In this document: one piece after another, positions 19,477 through 27,284 of the stretch
Position numbering within the stretch: the stretch's first letter is position 1
Layout of the letters: the number at the start of each line of letters is the position of its first letter
Source: an uncultured Bacteroidales bacterium
Lineage (GTDB): Bacteria > Bacteroidota > Bacteroidia > Bacteroidales > UBA932
Direction of reading: 5' to 3'
NCBI GenBank assembly: GCA_949297365.1
Contig: CASFSL010000040.1
Coordinates: forward strand, 124,001-188,000
Length of the DNA: 64,000 nucleotides
Position numbers and translations under genes: made by a program
Notes under the pieces: generated by a model
The model's database searches: none
What the model saw: only the letters and a program-made list of their open reading frames with translations
What the model was told of the DNA's origin: nothing

Positions 19477-22455
19477 TTAGAATGTGAACTCAGCACCGAT
19501 GGTGAACTGTCTGGAGTTGGGGTAGACACCCAGCTGCAGGTTGCCGTCCACCTCCGGGTCGTAGCCTGAGTACTTGGTTATGGTAAATAGGTTACGCGCG
19601 ATGGCGTATACTCTGAATCCGGCGATGAAACCGGTACGGTCCATCCACTTCTTGGGGAACTCGTAGGATATCTGCAGGTTCTTCAGACGCAGGAAGGAAG
19701 CATCCTCCAATATGGTCTCGTTCACACCTTCCGCTCTGGGAGAGTCCTTGCACGGTATATTTGTAATCTGACCAGGTGTCATCCACATATTCAGCATCTC
19801 GGCTGAACCGTTCTGTGTAGTAAGGAATGTGGGGTTGGTGAGGAAGAAACGGTCATTGTTGATCATCCACTTGTCCGCTACCCAGGAGAAATCGGCTCCT
19901 ACGTACAGTCCCTTGTACTGGAAGTTCAGCTGGATACCTCCGGACCACGGGGCGAACATCTGCTTGCCGGTCATCACTGCATAGTCACTGGAGAAATTCT
20001 TGGTGATGTTGCCGTCCTTGTCGTACCACATCTGCATACCGTCGCGGGGGTCTACACCTGCCGAACGTACTGCAAAGAACTCACCGTAGGGATAACCGGT
20101 CTGGTAGGAAACACCGGTACCGGGAACCGTGTATTCACTGCGTCCTCCGAATAGCTCTGTAATCTCGTTGTAGTTGTAGTTGAAGTTGGCCTTGATGTTG
20201 AAGTAGATGTCCCTGGTCTGGATAACGTCAAAGCTCAGGTCTACGTCCACACCGCGGTTGAGCATGCTGCCTGCATTACCGGCTCCTGATCCATGTCCTG
20301 TCGTATAGGAATACGGGATACCCATGAGAAGGTCGTGAGTCATCTTGTTGTAGAACTCGACGTTTACATCCATGAAGTTCCACAGACGGGCACTGACTCC
20401 TATGTTGAGGGCCTCGACGGTCTCCCATGTCAGGTTGAGGTTCTCAGGAGTGCCGAGTCCCCATGCCATGGCACTGTTGTACAGACCGTACTGGTCAATA
20501 GTTCCGATCCACTCGTAGTTGCCGATGCTGGCATTACCTGTGGTACCGTAGCTGGCCTTCAGGCGCAGGTCCTGGATCCAGGACACTCCCTGCATCCACT
20601 CCTCGCGCTTGATATCCCACATGGCACCTACTGAATAGAAGTTGGCATAGCGGCTGTCTGTTCCGAAACGGGACGAACCGTCAATACGCCATGACGCGTC
20701 GATGTAGTACTTAGAATCATAATTGTACGACAGACGGGCAAAGTAGGAGTTGAACGTAGCCTCAGAGATACTGTTGGAAAGTGAGGTCAAAGCGGGGTCT
20801 CCTTGGGTAAGCAGATTGTTTCTCCAGTCTGTCAGACCATTGGCGGTTGCTCCGAACTGGTCGCTCTTGTTCAGGATGGCCTCCTGACCGGCCAGAATGA
20901 TAAACTCGTTCTTCTCAGCCACATTGAAGCGGTACTCGGCAGTATTGGTGAAAGTCATCTGATAATATCTCTGGAAACTTTCGGCGTGCGTTCCCTGATC
21001 GATGAACGGATCTTCGGGTTTGGCATAGGCCTTCATACGGTAATCAAAGGCTTCCAAGTTCTGTTGAGCCCTGATAGTTAATCCCTTTATAGGAGTAAGC
21101 TCCAGATAGGTGCTTCCGTTCAGGCGGGCCGTCGTGTAAGATTGCGGCTGAAGGTCCATCAGATAATAGATATTGTATAGATTCGTTTCAGGGAAATAGT
21201 TTCTCTCCGAACTGTAATCAACATAAGACTTGCCCTGCTCGTCTGTTTTGATCTCATACGGAGTCTGCCAAGGCAGGTAGTAGTTTGACGCATGTATGGG
21301 ATTGTATCCGAAGTTGTTGCTCTGACTAGCGAATCCGTTAGTTATATAATCCTGGTACGAAACACCTATGTTGGCACCCATCTTCAGCCAGTCAGTAACG
21401 CGTGTGTTTACGTTTGAACGGAAGGTATAGCGTGCCAGACTTGAGTTCGGCAGCGTTCCCTCCTGATCGAATACTCCGAGAGAGAAGTAATAGTCTGTCT
21501 TGTCGGATGCACCGGACACCGACAGGTCGGCGCTCCATACGGGAGCCGTCTCCCTGAAGAAATATTCTCTCCAGTTGGTGTTGATGCCCAGGGTCTGAGC
21601 CAGTTCCATCTCCGGCGTAAGAGTAAAGTTGGGATCCATCATTTTCTGGAATGTGAACCACTCATTGGAGTCCATAAGGTCTATCTTATGTTCCATCATA
21701 GTGGAGAATCCGTACTGTCCCCTGAGGTTTACTACAGGCTTCTCACCTTTTGTTCCCTTCTTGGTGGTGATGTAGATGACACCGTTGGCCGCACGGGAAC
21801 CGTAGATGGCAGTTGAGGAGGCGTCCTTCATGACCACGATGCTCTCGATGTCGTTGCTGTTAAGTGCGTTGAACACCGAGGATGACACAGGGGCTCCGTC
21901 CAGCACGATAAGAGGTTCCGTGCCGGCATTGATGGAGTTCACACCGCGCAGACGCATAGTGACATCTTCCGAAGGCTCACCTGATGATGTGAACACCTGA
22001 AGTCCGGATACCTGACCCTGGAGAGCATCTCCGGCGTTGGCGGACGGCCTGTTGGCTATCACCTTCTTGTTCACGGTCGAGGCGGAACCCACGACTGAGG
22101 AGATTTTTCTGGCGGAACCGTAACCCACGACGACTACGTCATCGAGCATCTCGGCCTCGATCTCCATTGAAACGTCCACCGTGCTTCTGCCGTTAACGGG
22201 GATCTCCTGGGTGGTGTAGCCCATGAAGCGCACCTCAAGGACTCCGTCTGACGGTACTGAGATGGTGTAAGCACCCATCGCGTCGGTCATAACCCAACGG
22301 GTGGCGTCACCCTGGAGAAGGATGGTCGCACCGGCTATGCCCTCACCTGTCGAAGCATCAGTAACAGTACCCGTCACTGTGATATCCTGCGCATATGCCG
22401 CGGCAGTTACCACGAGTAATAAAAAAGGACTTACCGTAAACCGGTAAATCCTCAT
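19477..22455 (-). CDS. susC: SusC/RagA TonB-dependent transporter, locus 3 (headless, silent orientation)
   Basis: This is an outer-membrane channel of about 980 residues with the same domain order as copies 1 and 2 (regulatory-like domain, plug with SSTAIYGSRAANGVIYITTK, barrel ending GAEFTF). The apparent ATG at 22455 is not credible: the first ten or so codons (MRIYRFTVSP) are the stem of the hppA terminator, and genuine susC similarity starts at inversion site 3 (22420). There is no promoter. After recombination with site 2 it would read MKKIRLFLTGLLLVVTAAAYAQ and be exported. I regard the part from about 22420 down as the real cassette. The first 330 bases are nearly identical to the other copies, the barrel clearly different. 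Confidence 0.93.
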   Translation of the reverse strand: MRIYRFTVSPFLLLVVTAAAYAQDITVTGTVTDASTGEGIAGATILLQGDATRWVMTDAMGAYTISVPSDGVLEVRFMGYTTQEIPVNGRSTVDVSMEIEAEMLDDVVVVGYGSARKISSVVGSASTVNKKVIANRPSANAGDALQGQVSGLQVFTSSGEPSEDVTMRLRGVNSINAGTEPLIVLDGAPVSSSVFNALNSNDIESIVVMKDASSTAIYGSRAANGVIYITTKKGTKGEKPVVNLRGQYGFSTMMEHKIDLMDSNEWFTFQKMMDPNFTLTPEMELAQTLGINTNWREYFFRETAPVWSADLSVSGASDKTDYYFSLGVFDQEGTLPNSSLARYTFRSNVNTRVTDWLKMGANIGVSYQDYITNGFASQSNNFGYNPIHASNYYLPWQTPYEIKTDEQGKSYVDYSSERNYFPETNLYNIYYLMDLQPQSYTTARLNGSTYLELTPIKGLTIRAQQNLEAFDYRMKAYAKPEDPFIDQGTHAESFQRYYQMTFTNTAEYRFNVAEKNEFIILAGQEAILNKSDQFGATANGLTDWRNNLLTQGDPALTSLSNSISEATFNSYFARLSYNYDSKYYIDASWRIDGSSRFGTDSRYANFYSVGAMWDIKREEWMQGVSWIQDLRLKASYGTTGNASIGNYEWIGTIDQYGLYNSAMAWGLGTPENLNLTWETVEALNIGVSARLWNFMDVNVEFYNKMTHDLLMGIPYSYTTGHGSGAGNAGSMLNRGVDVDLSFDVIQTRDIYFNIKANFNYNYNEITELFGGRSEYTVPGTGVSYQTGYPYGEFFAVRSAGVDPRDGMQMWYDKDGNITKNFSSDYAVMTGKQMFAPWSGGIQLNFQYKGLYVGADFSWVADKWMINNDRFFLTNPTFLTTQNGSAEMLNMWMTPGQITNIPCKDSPRAEGVNETILEDASFLRLKNLQISYEFPKKWMDRTGFIAGFRVYAIARNLFTITKYSGYDPEVDGNLQLGVYPNSRQFTIGAEFTF
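22406..22420 (-). repeat. Inversion site 3 (silent, susC3)
   Basis: On the minus strand this is ATTACTCGTGGTAAC: the arms match except for the first base, and the spacer TCGTG is identical to the other two sites. It is inverted relative to site 2 and in the same direction as site 1. The T-tract of the hppA terminator begins at the next base. Confidence 0.8.
22421..22452 (-). terminator. hppA terminator insulating the silent susC3
   Basis: AGGACTTACCGT at 22426 pairs with ACCGGTAAATCCT up to 22452 (near-perfect 10-11 bp stem), and on the minus strand it is followed by six T. It terminates leftward transcription from hppA exactly before inversion site 3, so the headless susC3 is shielded from read-through. 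Confidence 0.9.
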
Positions 22456-22483
22456 TAAAGACTATTGCTGACAATTATAAAAT

Positions 22484-24697
22484 CTACAGAATGCTGAAGA
22501 CTACGTTGAGCCCTGCTGTCACTATGGAGACCATGCTCATGAGCTTGATGAGGATATTGAGCGAAGGGCCGGAAGTATCCTTGAAGGGGTCTCCTACAGT
22601 ATCTCCTACCACTGTGGCCTTGTGGGCATCGGAGCCCTTGCCGCCCAGGTTGCCCTCCTCAACATACTTCTTGGCATTGTCCCAGGCACCGCCGGAGTTG
22701 GCCATGAAGATGGCGAGCACGAAACCGGAGCCGAGAGAGCCTACCAGCAGGCCGACAGTACCGGCCACTCCGAAGAACAGGCCTATGAGTATCGGCACTA
22801 TGATGGCCAGCAGCGAGGGGAAGAGCATCTCCTGCTGCGCACCCTTTGTGGATATGGCCACGCAGCGGGCATAGTCAGGTGTGGCCTGACCGGTCAGTAT
22901 GCCCTTTATCTCACGGAACTGACGGCGCACCTCGGCCACCATCTTCTGCGCGGCGCGTCCCACGGCGTTCATGGTCAGACCGCAGAAGAGGAATGACATC
23001 ATCGCACCGATAAATACTCCGGCCAGTACCGACGGATTCATCAGGTTGATCTTGAAATACTCCATGAAGTCCGGAATGGTCGCGGACGCTACCTCCACTG
23101 TCCGTCCTGCCACGTCTATGGTGGTCTCCCCTATCCTCTGCAGACCTATCTTTATCTCCTCCAGATACGAGGCCAGCAGGGCCAGGGCCGTAAGAGCTGC
23201 CGAGCCGATGGCGAAACCCTTGCCGGTAGCGGCAGTGGTATTGCCAAGAGCGTCCAGGATGTCGGTACGCTCACGTACCTGAGGCTCCAGGTTGCTCATC
23301 TGGGCGTTTCCGCCGGCGTTGTCGGCTATAGGGCCGTATGCGTCGGTTGCCAGGGTGATACCCAGAGTGGACAGCATACCTACGGCGGCGATACCTATGC
23401 CGTAAAGTCCGAGACTCAGGTTCTGGGCAGTGAGCATATTGGTCACGTCAAAGCCTATGGCGCAGAGATATGCCAGTATGATGGCGGCCACGATGGTTAT
23501 CACAGGTATGGCGGTGGATATCATTCCAAGGCCCACTCCGGAGATAATCACTGTAGCCGGACCGGTAGACGAGCTCTCGGCCAGTTTCTTGGTCGGCTTG
23601 TAGGAATGGGACGTATAATACTCGGTAGACTGGCCGATGATGATGCCGGCGACAAGACCTACGATCACCGAGCAGGCTATCCAGGCCCAGTTGGGAATAC
23701 CCAATATATAAAGTATGCCGAAAGTGGCGGCGGCTATCAGGACTGAGGAGACATTGGTACCTACACTGAGCGAGTGCAGGAGCTGCTTCATGCCGGCGCC
23801 CTCCTTGGTCCTGACCAGATAGATGCCTATGATGGAGAGGATGATGCCGACAGCGGCTATCAGCATCGGAGCGAATACGGCCTTGAGCTGTACCGATGCA
23901 TCGGCGTAGGAGTAAAATGCGGATGCGCCCAGAGCGGCGGTCGCCAGTATGGAGCCGCAGTAAGACTCGTACAGGTCCGCGCCCATACCGGCCACGTCAC
24001 CTACGTTGTCACCTACATTGTCCGCAATAGTAGCCGGGTTGCGGGGATCGTCCTCGGGTATACCGGCCTCGACCTTACCGACCAGATCCGCGCCTACGTC
24101 AGCGGCCTTGGTATAGATACCTCCGCCGACACGTGCGAAGAGTGCCTGAGTGGACGCGCCCATACCGAAAGTCAGCATCGTAGTGGTCACCACCACCAGT
24201 TTCTGAGGGCCCTCCGCCCCTATAAAGTGATCCAGAATAAGATACCAAAGCGAGATATCCAGAAGTCCCAGACCCACTACTGTCAGTCCCATGACGGCTC
24301 CGGAGCGGAACGCCAGTTTAAGACCCGAGTTCAATGAACGGCGGGCGGCGTTGGCAGTCCTGCCCGAAGCGTATGTAGCTGTCTTCATGCCGATAAATCC
24401 GGCCAGTCCCGAGAAAAAGCCTCCGGTCAGGAAGGCAAACGGCACCCAGTGGTTCTGCACGTCGAAACCATAGGCCAGGACGGCGAAGAAAGCGGCAAGG
24501 ATGATGAATACGATAGTCACTACCTTGTACTGTTGTTTGAGATAAGCCATCGCACCCTTGCGTACATAAGCGGCTATCTCCTTCATAGTCGGAGTGCCCT
24601 CGTCCTCTTTGAGCATCCTCTTGTAAAAATAGAACGCAAATCCCAGTGCGATGAGAGAGGAAACAGGCACCAGCCAGAATAATAAATCTACAGACAT
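22484..24697 (-). CDS. hppA: Membrane-bound ion-pumping pyrophosphatase, K+-dependent type
   Basis: This is a 737-residue polytopic enzyme that couples hydrolysis of pyrophosphate to H+ and/or Na+ export. The catalytic segments are visible: the substrate/Mg region DVGADLVGKVEAGIPEDDPR with the nearby DNVGDNVGDVAGMGADLYES, and the C-terminal SDAHKATVVGDTVGDPFKDT. The K+-dependence marker is GNTTAATGKG at 485-494, with Ala489 and Gly492 where K+-independent enzymes have Lys and Thr. Na+-pumping and dual Na+/H+ pumps belong to the K+-dependent group, so the ion cannot be fixed from this alone. It is the last gene of a leftward run (gamma-carbonic anhydrase, thioredoxin lipoprotein, murI, hppA) with gaps of 6-31 bases, ending in the terminator at 22421-22452. 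Confidence 0.96.
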   Translation of the reverse strand: MSVDLLFWLVPVSSLIALGFAFYFYKRMLKEDEGTPTMKEIAAYVRKGAMAYLKQQYKVVTIVFIILAAFFAVLAYGFDVQNHWVPFAFLTGGFFSGLAGFIGMKTATYASGRTANAARRSLNSGLKLAFRSGAVMGLTVVGLGLLDISLWYLILDHFIGAEGPQKLVVVTTTMLTFGMGASTQALFARVGGGIYTKAADVGADLVGKVEAGIPEDDPRNPATIADNVGDNVGDVAGMGADLYESYCGSILATAALGASAFYSYADASVQLKAVFAPMLIAAVGIILSIIGIYLVRTKEGAGMKQLLHSLSVGTNVSSVLIAAATFGILYILGIPNWAWIACSVIVGLVAGIIIGQSTEYYTSHSYKPTKKLAESSSTGPATVIISGVGLGMISTAIPVITIVAAIILAYLCAIGFDVTNMLTAQNLSLGLYGIGIAAVGMLSTLGITLATDAYGPIADNAGGNAQMSNLEPQVRERTDILDALGNTTAATGKGFAIGSAALTALALLASYLEEIKIGLQRIGETTIDVAGRTVEVASATIPDFMEYFKINLMNPSVLAGVFIGAMMSFLFCGLTMNAVGRAAQKMVAEVRRQFREIKGILTGQATPDYARCVAISTKGAQQEMLFPSLLAIIVPILIGLFFGVAGTVGLLVGSLGSGFVLAIFMANSGGAWDNAKKYVEEGNLGGKGSDAHKATVVGDTVGDPFKDTSGPSLNILIKLMSMVSIVTAGLNVVFSIL

Positions 24698-24727
24698 AGT
24701 TGGAATTAGAATTAAGAAATCGGTTAA

Positions 24728-25495
24728 TTATATGTTTATCTGATGAAAATCACAGTCTTTCAGAGTCGGATCAATGGACATGGCCGTCCTGCGCAGCACC
24801 TGCATGTCTCCGGTGGAATAAAACTCCCTGATCCGGAGGCCGGAGGAGGTGTCGCGGATTCCGTCCACGACTCTCCGCGTCTGCGCAGCCACAGCCGGCG
24901 CAGGGTTGATGATACGGACTGACGGGCCCGCTGCGGCGGCTATCTGCTTCTCCAGAAACGGGAAATGAGTGCAACCCAGGACTATCACGTCGGCACCTTC
25001 CTCTTTCATACCGTCCACATACTCCCGGATAAGCCCATACGGCACATCTCCTCTCTCAACGGCCTCCACAAGGCCACGGCCCACCTTCTCCACAATCCTG
25101 ACATCTGAGGCATATTTCATGACAGTATCTCTGTAGAGAGTGCCCCTGAAAGTATTGGCCGTTGCCAAAACTCCTACAACTCCGGACCTGGATGCCAGGG
25201 CAGCCGGCTTGACCGCAGGCTCCATTCCCACAAACGGGATGTCGAAACTCCGCCTCAGATACGATATGGCGGCGGCCGTAGCCGTATTGCAGGCCACAAC
25301 CACCGCCTTTACTCCTCGGGAAAGCATAAATCTTACGATTCGGTCCGCCCGTTCGATTATGTAATCCGAAGATTTCTCTCCATAGGGACAATGAGCGGAA
25401 TCCGCGACATAGACATAGTCTCTCTCAGGCATAAGGGCATTGAGCTCTTTCCATACCGACAGCCCCCCTATTCCCGAATCGTAGACTCCGATCAT
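24728..25495 (-). CDS. murI: Glutamate racemase
   Basis: This cytoplasmic enzyme converts L- to D-glutamate for peptidoglycan; the length of 255 residues is typical. Family landmarks are VYDSGIGGLSVWKE near the N-terminus and the two catalytic cysteines in VVACNTATAAA (about residue 70) and VLGCTHFPFL (about 180), with YVADSAHCPYG between. It is separated by 6 bases from the thioredoxin lipoprotein gene upstream and by 30 bases from hppA downstream. In several Bacteroidetes murI follows the bamA-skp genes; here it is apart from them. Confidence 0.96.
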   Translation of the reverse strand: MIGVYDSGIGGLSVWKELNALMPERDYVYVADSAHCPYGEKSSDYIIERADRIVRFMLSRGVKAVVVACNTATAAAISYLRRSFDIPFVGMEPAVKPAALASRSGVVGVLATANTFRGTLYRDTVMKYASDVRIVEKVGRGLVEAVERGDVPYGLIREYVDGMKEEGADVIVLGCTHFPFLEKQIAAAAGPSVRIINPAPAVAAQTRRVVDGIRDTSSGLRIREFYSTGDMQVLRRTAMSIDPTLKDCDFHQINI

Positions 25496-25501
25496 CGCAG
25501 G

Positions 25502-26614
25502 TTATCTCAGATACTCATCCAGCAGGGTCTCTATGTCCTCCTCGGCTACCTTTCGGCCTATGATATTGCCTTCGGCATCCACAAACACATTCTGAGGAAT
25601 AAAGGACACGTTGTAAAGTTGTCCGACCTCGCTCTGCCAGAACTTGAGGTCAGACACCTGAGTCCACTTCAGACCGTCCTCCTTAATGCCCTCGAGCCAG
25701 GAATCCTTGTCTCTGTCCAGAGAAACTGCGATAATGTCAAAACCCATCTTATGGTACTTATTATATATCTCCACAAGAGTAGGATTGAAATTACGGCACG
25801 GACCGCACCAGCTTGCCCAGAAATCCAGCATGGTCACCTTGTTGCCCTTATAGAACTCTGAGAATGTCACAGGCTCTCCGTCCGGATTGTTCAGGGTAAA
25901 GTCCGGGGCCTTGTTGCCGATGGACAGGCTGAGCTCTTTCTGCAGATACTCATCCAGTTCCGCCACGTACTTGTTCTCAGCGAACGCAGGATCGGCCTTA
26001 TACGCATCCATCAAGCCGGAAAGAGAGTCCGTCTCAAGATACATATACTCCTGCGAGAGAAGATACAGAGCGAAATGGGAAACAGGAGCCTCAGCCACAA
26101 GAGCATTCTTCATATTCTCCACATCTTCCTGATATCGATTATAGGTCTCCATTGCCTCCTCGCGCTCGGCTTCGGTAGCCTCGGAGCTGCGCAGCACATC
26201 CACAGCGGACATTACGTCATACCTGTCGGCTATCTCTTCCGCTCCGGCACTGTATCTGTTCATCATCGTCTGCGCCTGGCCTCCTGTCACCACTGACTCA
26301 GAAAATGCCGTATCACTGCCATTGACAGTAAATACTTCGTTCTCCAGAAATACTGAAAGCATTCCCGGCACGCCGTCTATCGATATGATATAAGGTTCCG
26401 GTGTCACAACGGTTCCCTTGAACTCAAACTTTCCATTAATGACATCCACTGTGTCCCTGAACGGGTTCTCCCTGTCCTGATTGAACAGATATGCCTTTCC
26501 GTTGACCAAAGCCTCGCTGTCTCCGGTAATGGTTCCTCTTACGGTATACTTGCTACCGTTGTTGCAGGCAGCCGCAAGCACGAGGGCAGCCGCCAAGATT
26601 AGCAATTTCTTCAT
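25502..26614 (-). CDS. TlpA-like thioredoxin-fold lipoprotein
   Basis: The protein has 370 residues: a lipoprotein signal (ALVLAAACNNG, Cys about 17), a DUF4369-like beta domain (about 25-120), a helical linker and a C-terminal thioredoxin domain (about 232-370). The redox motif WCGPC has Cys270 and Cys273. Such envelope-anchored proteins act as periplasmic disulfide reductases or oxidoreductases in Bacteroidetes; the exact partner is unknown. It lies 19 bases after the gamma-carbonic anhydrase gene and 6 bases before murI. Confidence 0.88.
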   Translation of the reverse strand: MKKLLILAAALVLAAACNNGSKYTVRGTITGDSEALVNGKAYLFNQDRENPFRDTVDVINGKFEFKGTVVTPEPYIISIDGVPGMLSVFLENEVFTVNGSDTAFSESVVTGGQAQTMMNRYSAGAEEIADRYDVMSAVDVLRSSEATEAEREEAMETYNRYQEDVENMKNALVAEAPVSHFALYLLSQEYMYLETDSLSGLMDAYKADPAFAENKYVAELDEYLQKELSLSIGNKAPDFTLNNPDGEPVTFSEFYKGNKVTMLDFWASWCGPCRNFNPTLVEIYNKYHKMGFDIIAVSLDRDKDSWLEGIKEDGLKWTQVSDLKFWQSEVGQLYNVSFIPQNVFVDAEGNIIGRKVAEEDIETLLDEYLR

Positions 26615-26633
26615 GACTGTAAGTATTAATTAG

Positions 26634-27152
26634 TTATTTGTTCTCATCCATAAACCACTCCTTGTACATCATATAGCCCTGGGCATTACGGTGAGCCGAA
26701 TCCCTGACCGCATCAGTACCGTCCTTCACCTTCTTGGCCGGCACTCCGGCATAGACTCCCGGCTCCAGCTTTGAATTGCTGAGTACGACCGCTCCTGCGG
26801 CAATTATGGAACCGTCGGCAACCTCCACGCCGTCAAGCAGCACAGCCCCCATGCCCACCAGCACGTCATTGCCGACCTTCGCCCCGTGAATCACTGCGTT
26901 GTGTCCGACCGACACATCGTCACCTATCTCCACCACGGATTTCTTATATAAAGTATGCAGCACCGCACCGTCCTGGATATTGACCCTGTTGCCCAGCCTT
27001 ATCGGGTTCACATCCCCCCTGAGCACCGCACCGTACCATATACTGCAGTCATCTCCTATCTCCACGTCCCCGATAATCGCTGCATTCTCAGCGATAAAAC
27101 AGTTCCGGCCTATCTTCGGTGTGATCCCGTTCAGCGGTCTTATAATAGCCAT
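26634..27152 (-). CDS. Gamma-carbonic-anhydrase-like hexapeptide-repeat protein
   Basis: The 172-residue left-handed beta-helix protein has repeated hexapeptides (for example AAIIGDVEIGDDCSIWYGAV and KVGNDVLVGMGAVLLDGV). The three histidines that bind zinc in gamma-class carbonic anhydrases are present (VLHTL, then GHNAVIHG). It resembles YrdA/CaiE-type members, several of which have uncertain activity, so carbonic anhydrase is likely but not proven. It is the first gene of the leftward run to hppA and is preceded by a perfect TATATTTG -7 box. Confidence 0.85.
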   Translation of the reverse strand: MAIIRPLNGITPKIGRNCFIAENAAIIGDVEIGDDCSIWYGAVLRGDVNPIRLGNRVNIQDGAVLHTLYKKSVVEIGDDVSVGHNAVIHGAKVGNDVLVGMGAVLLDGVEVADGSIIAAGAVVLSNSKLEPGVYAGVPAKKVKDGTDAVRDSAHRNAQGYMMYKEWFMDENK

Positions 27153-27179
27153 ATCCTATATCGTTAAAAAAATGACCTA

Positions 27180-27187
27180 CAAATATA
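27180..27187 (-). promoter_or_regulatory. -7 box of the carbonic anhydrase-hppA run
   Basis: The minus strand reads TATATTTG, a perfect TAnnTTTG element 27 bases before the start codon at 27152. No convincing TTTG element lies at the usual distance. Confidence 0.5.
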
Positions 27188-27212
27188 GAAAAATAATAAA
27201 CACGCCCTACAT

Positions 27213-27245
27213 AAAAAAGAGACCGCATCCCTATCGGATACGGTC
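27213..27245 (-). terminator. gdhA terminator
   Basis: GACCGCATCC (27221-27230) pairs with GGATACGGTC (27236-27245) around a 5-base loop. The minus strand continues into six T (plus-strand A-run 27213-27218). Confidence 0.88.
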
Positions 27246-27284
27246 CCTTAATCGTAGCGATCCGCCCGCTATGACAGGCCGAAA

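Larger units (their letters stand above)
11505..22420. mobile_element. Predicted invertible segment B (loci 2 and 3)
   Basis: The 10.9-kb segment between inverted sites 2 and 3 contains two convergent SusC-SusD-lipoprotein operons with a shared bidirectional terminator in the middle. Inversion would exchange locus 3 for locus 2 behind the fixed promoter. Inferred from site orientation and matching gene fragments. Confidence 0.65.
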
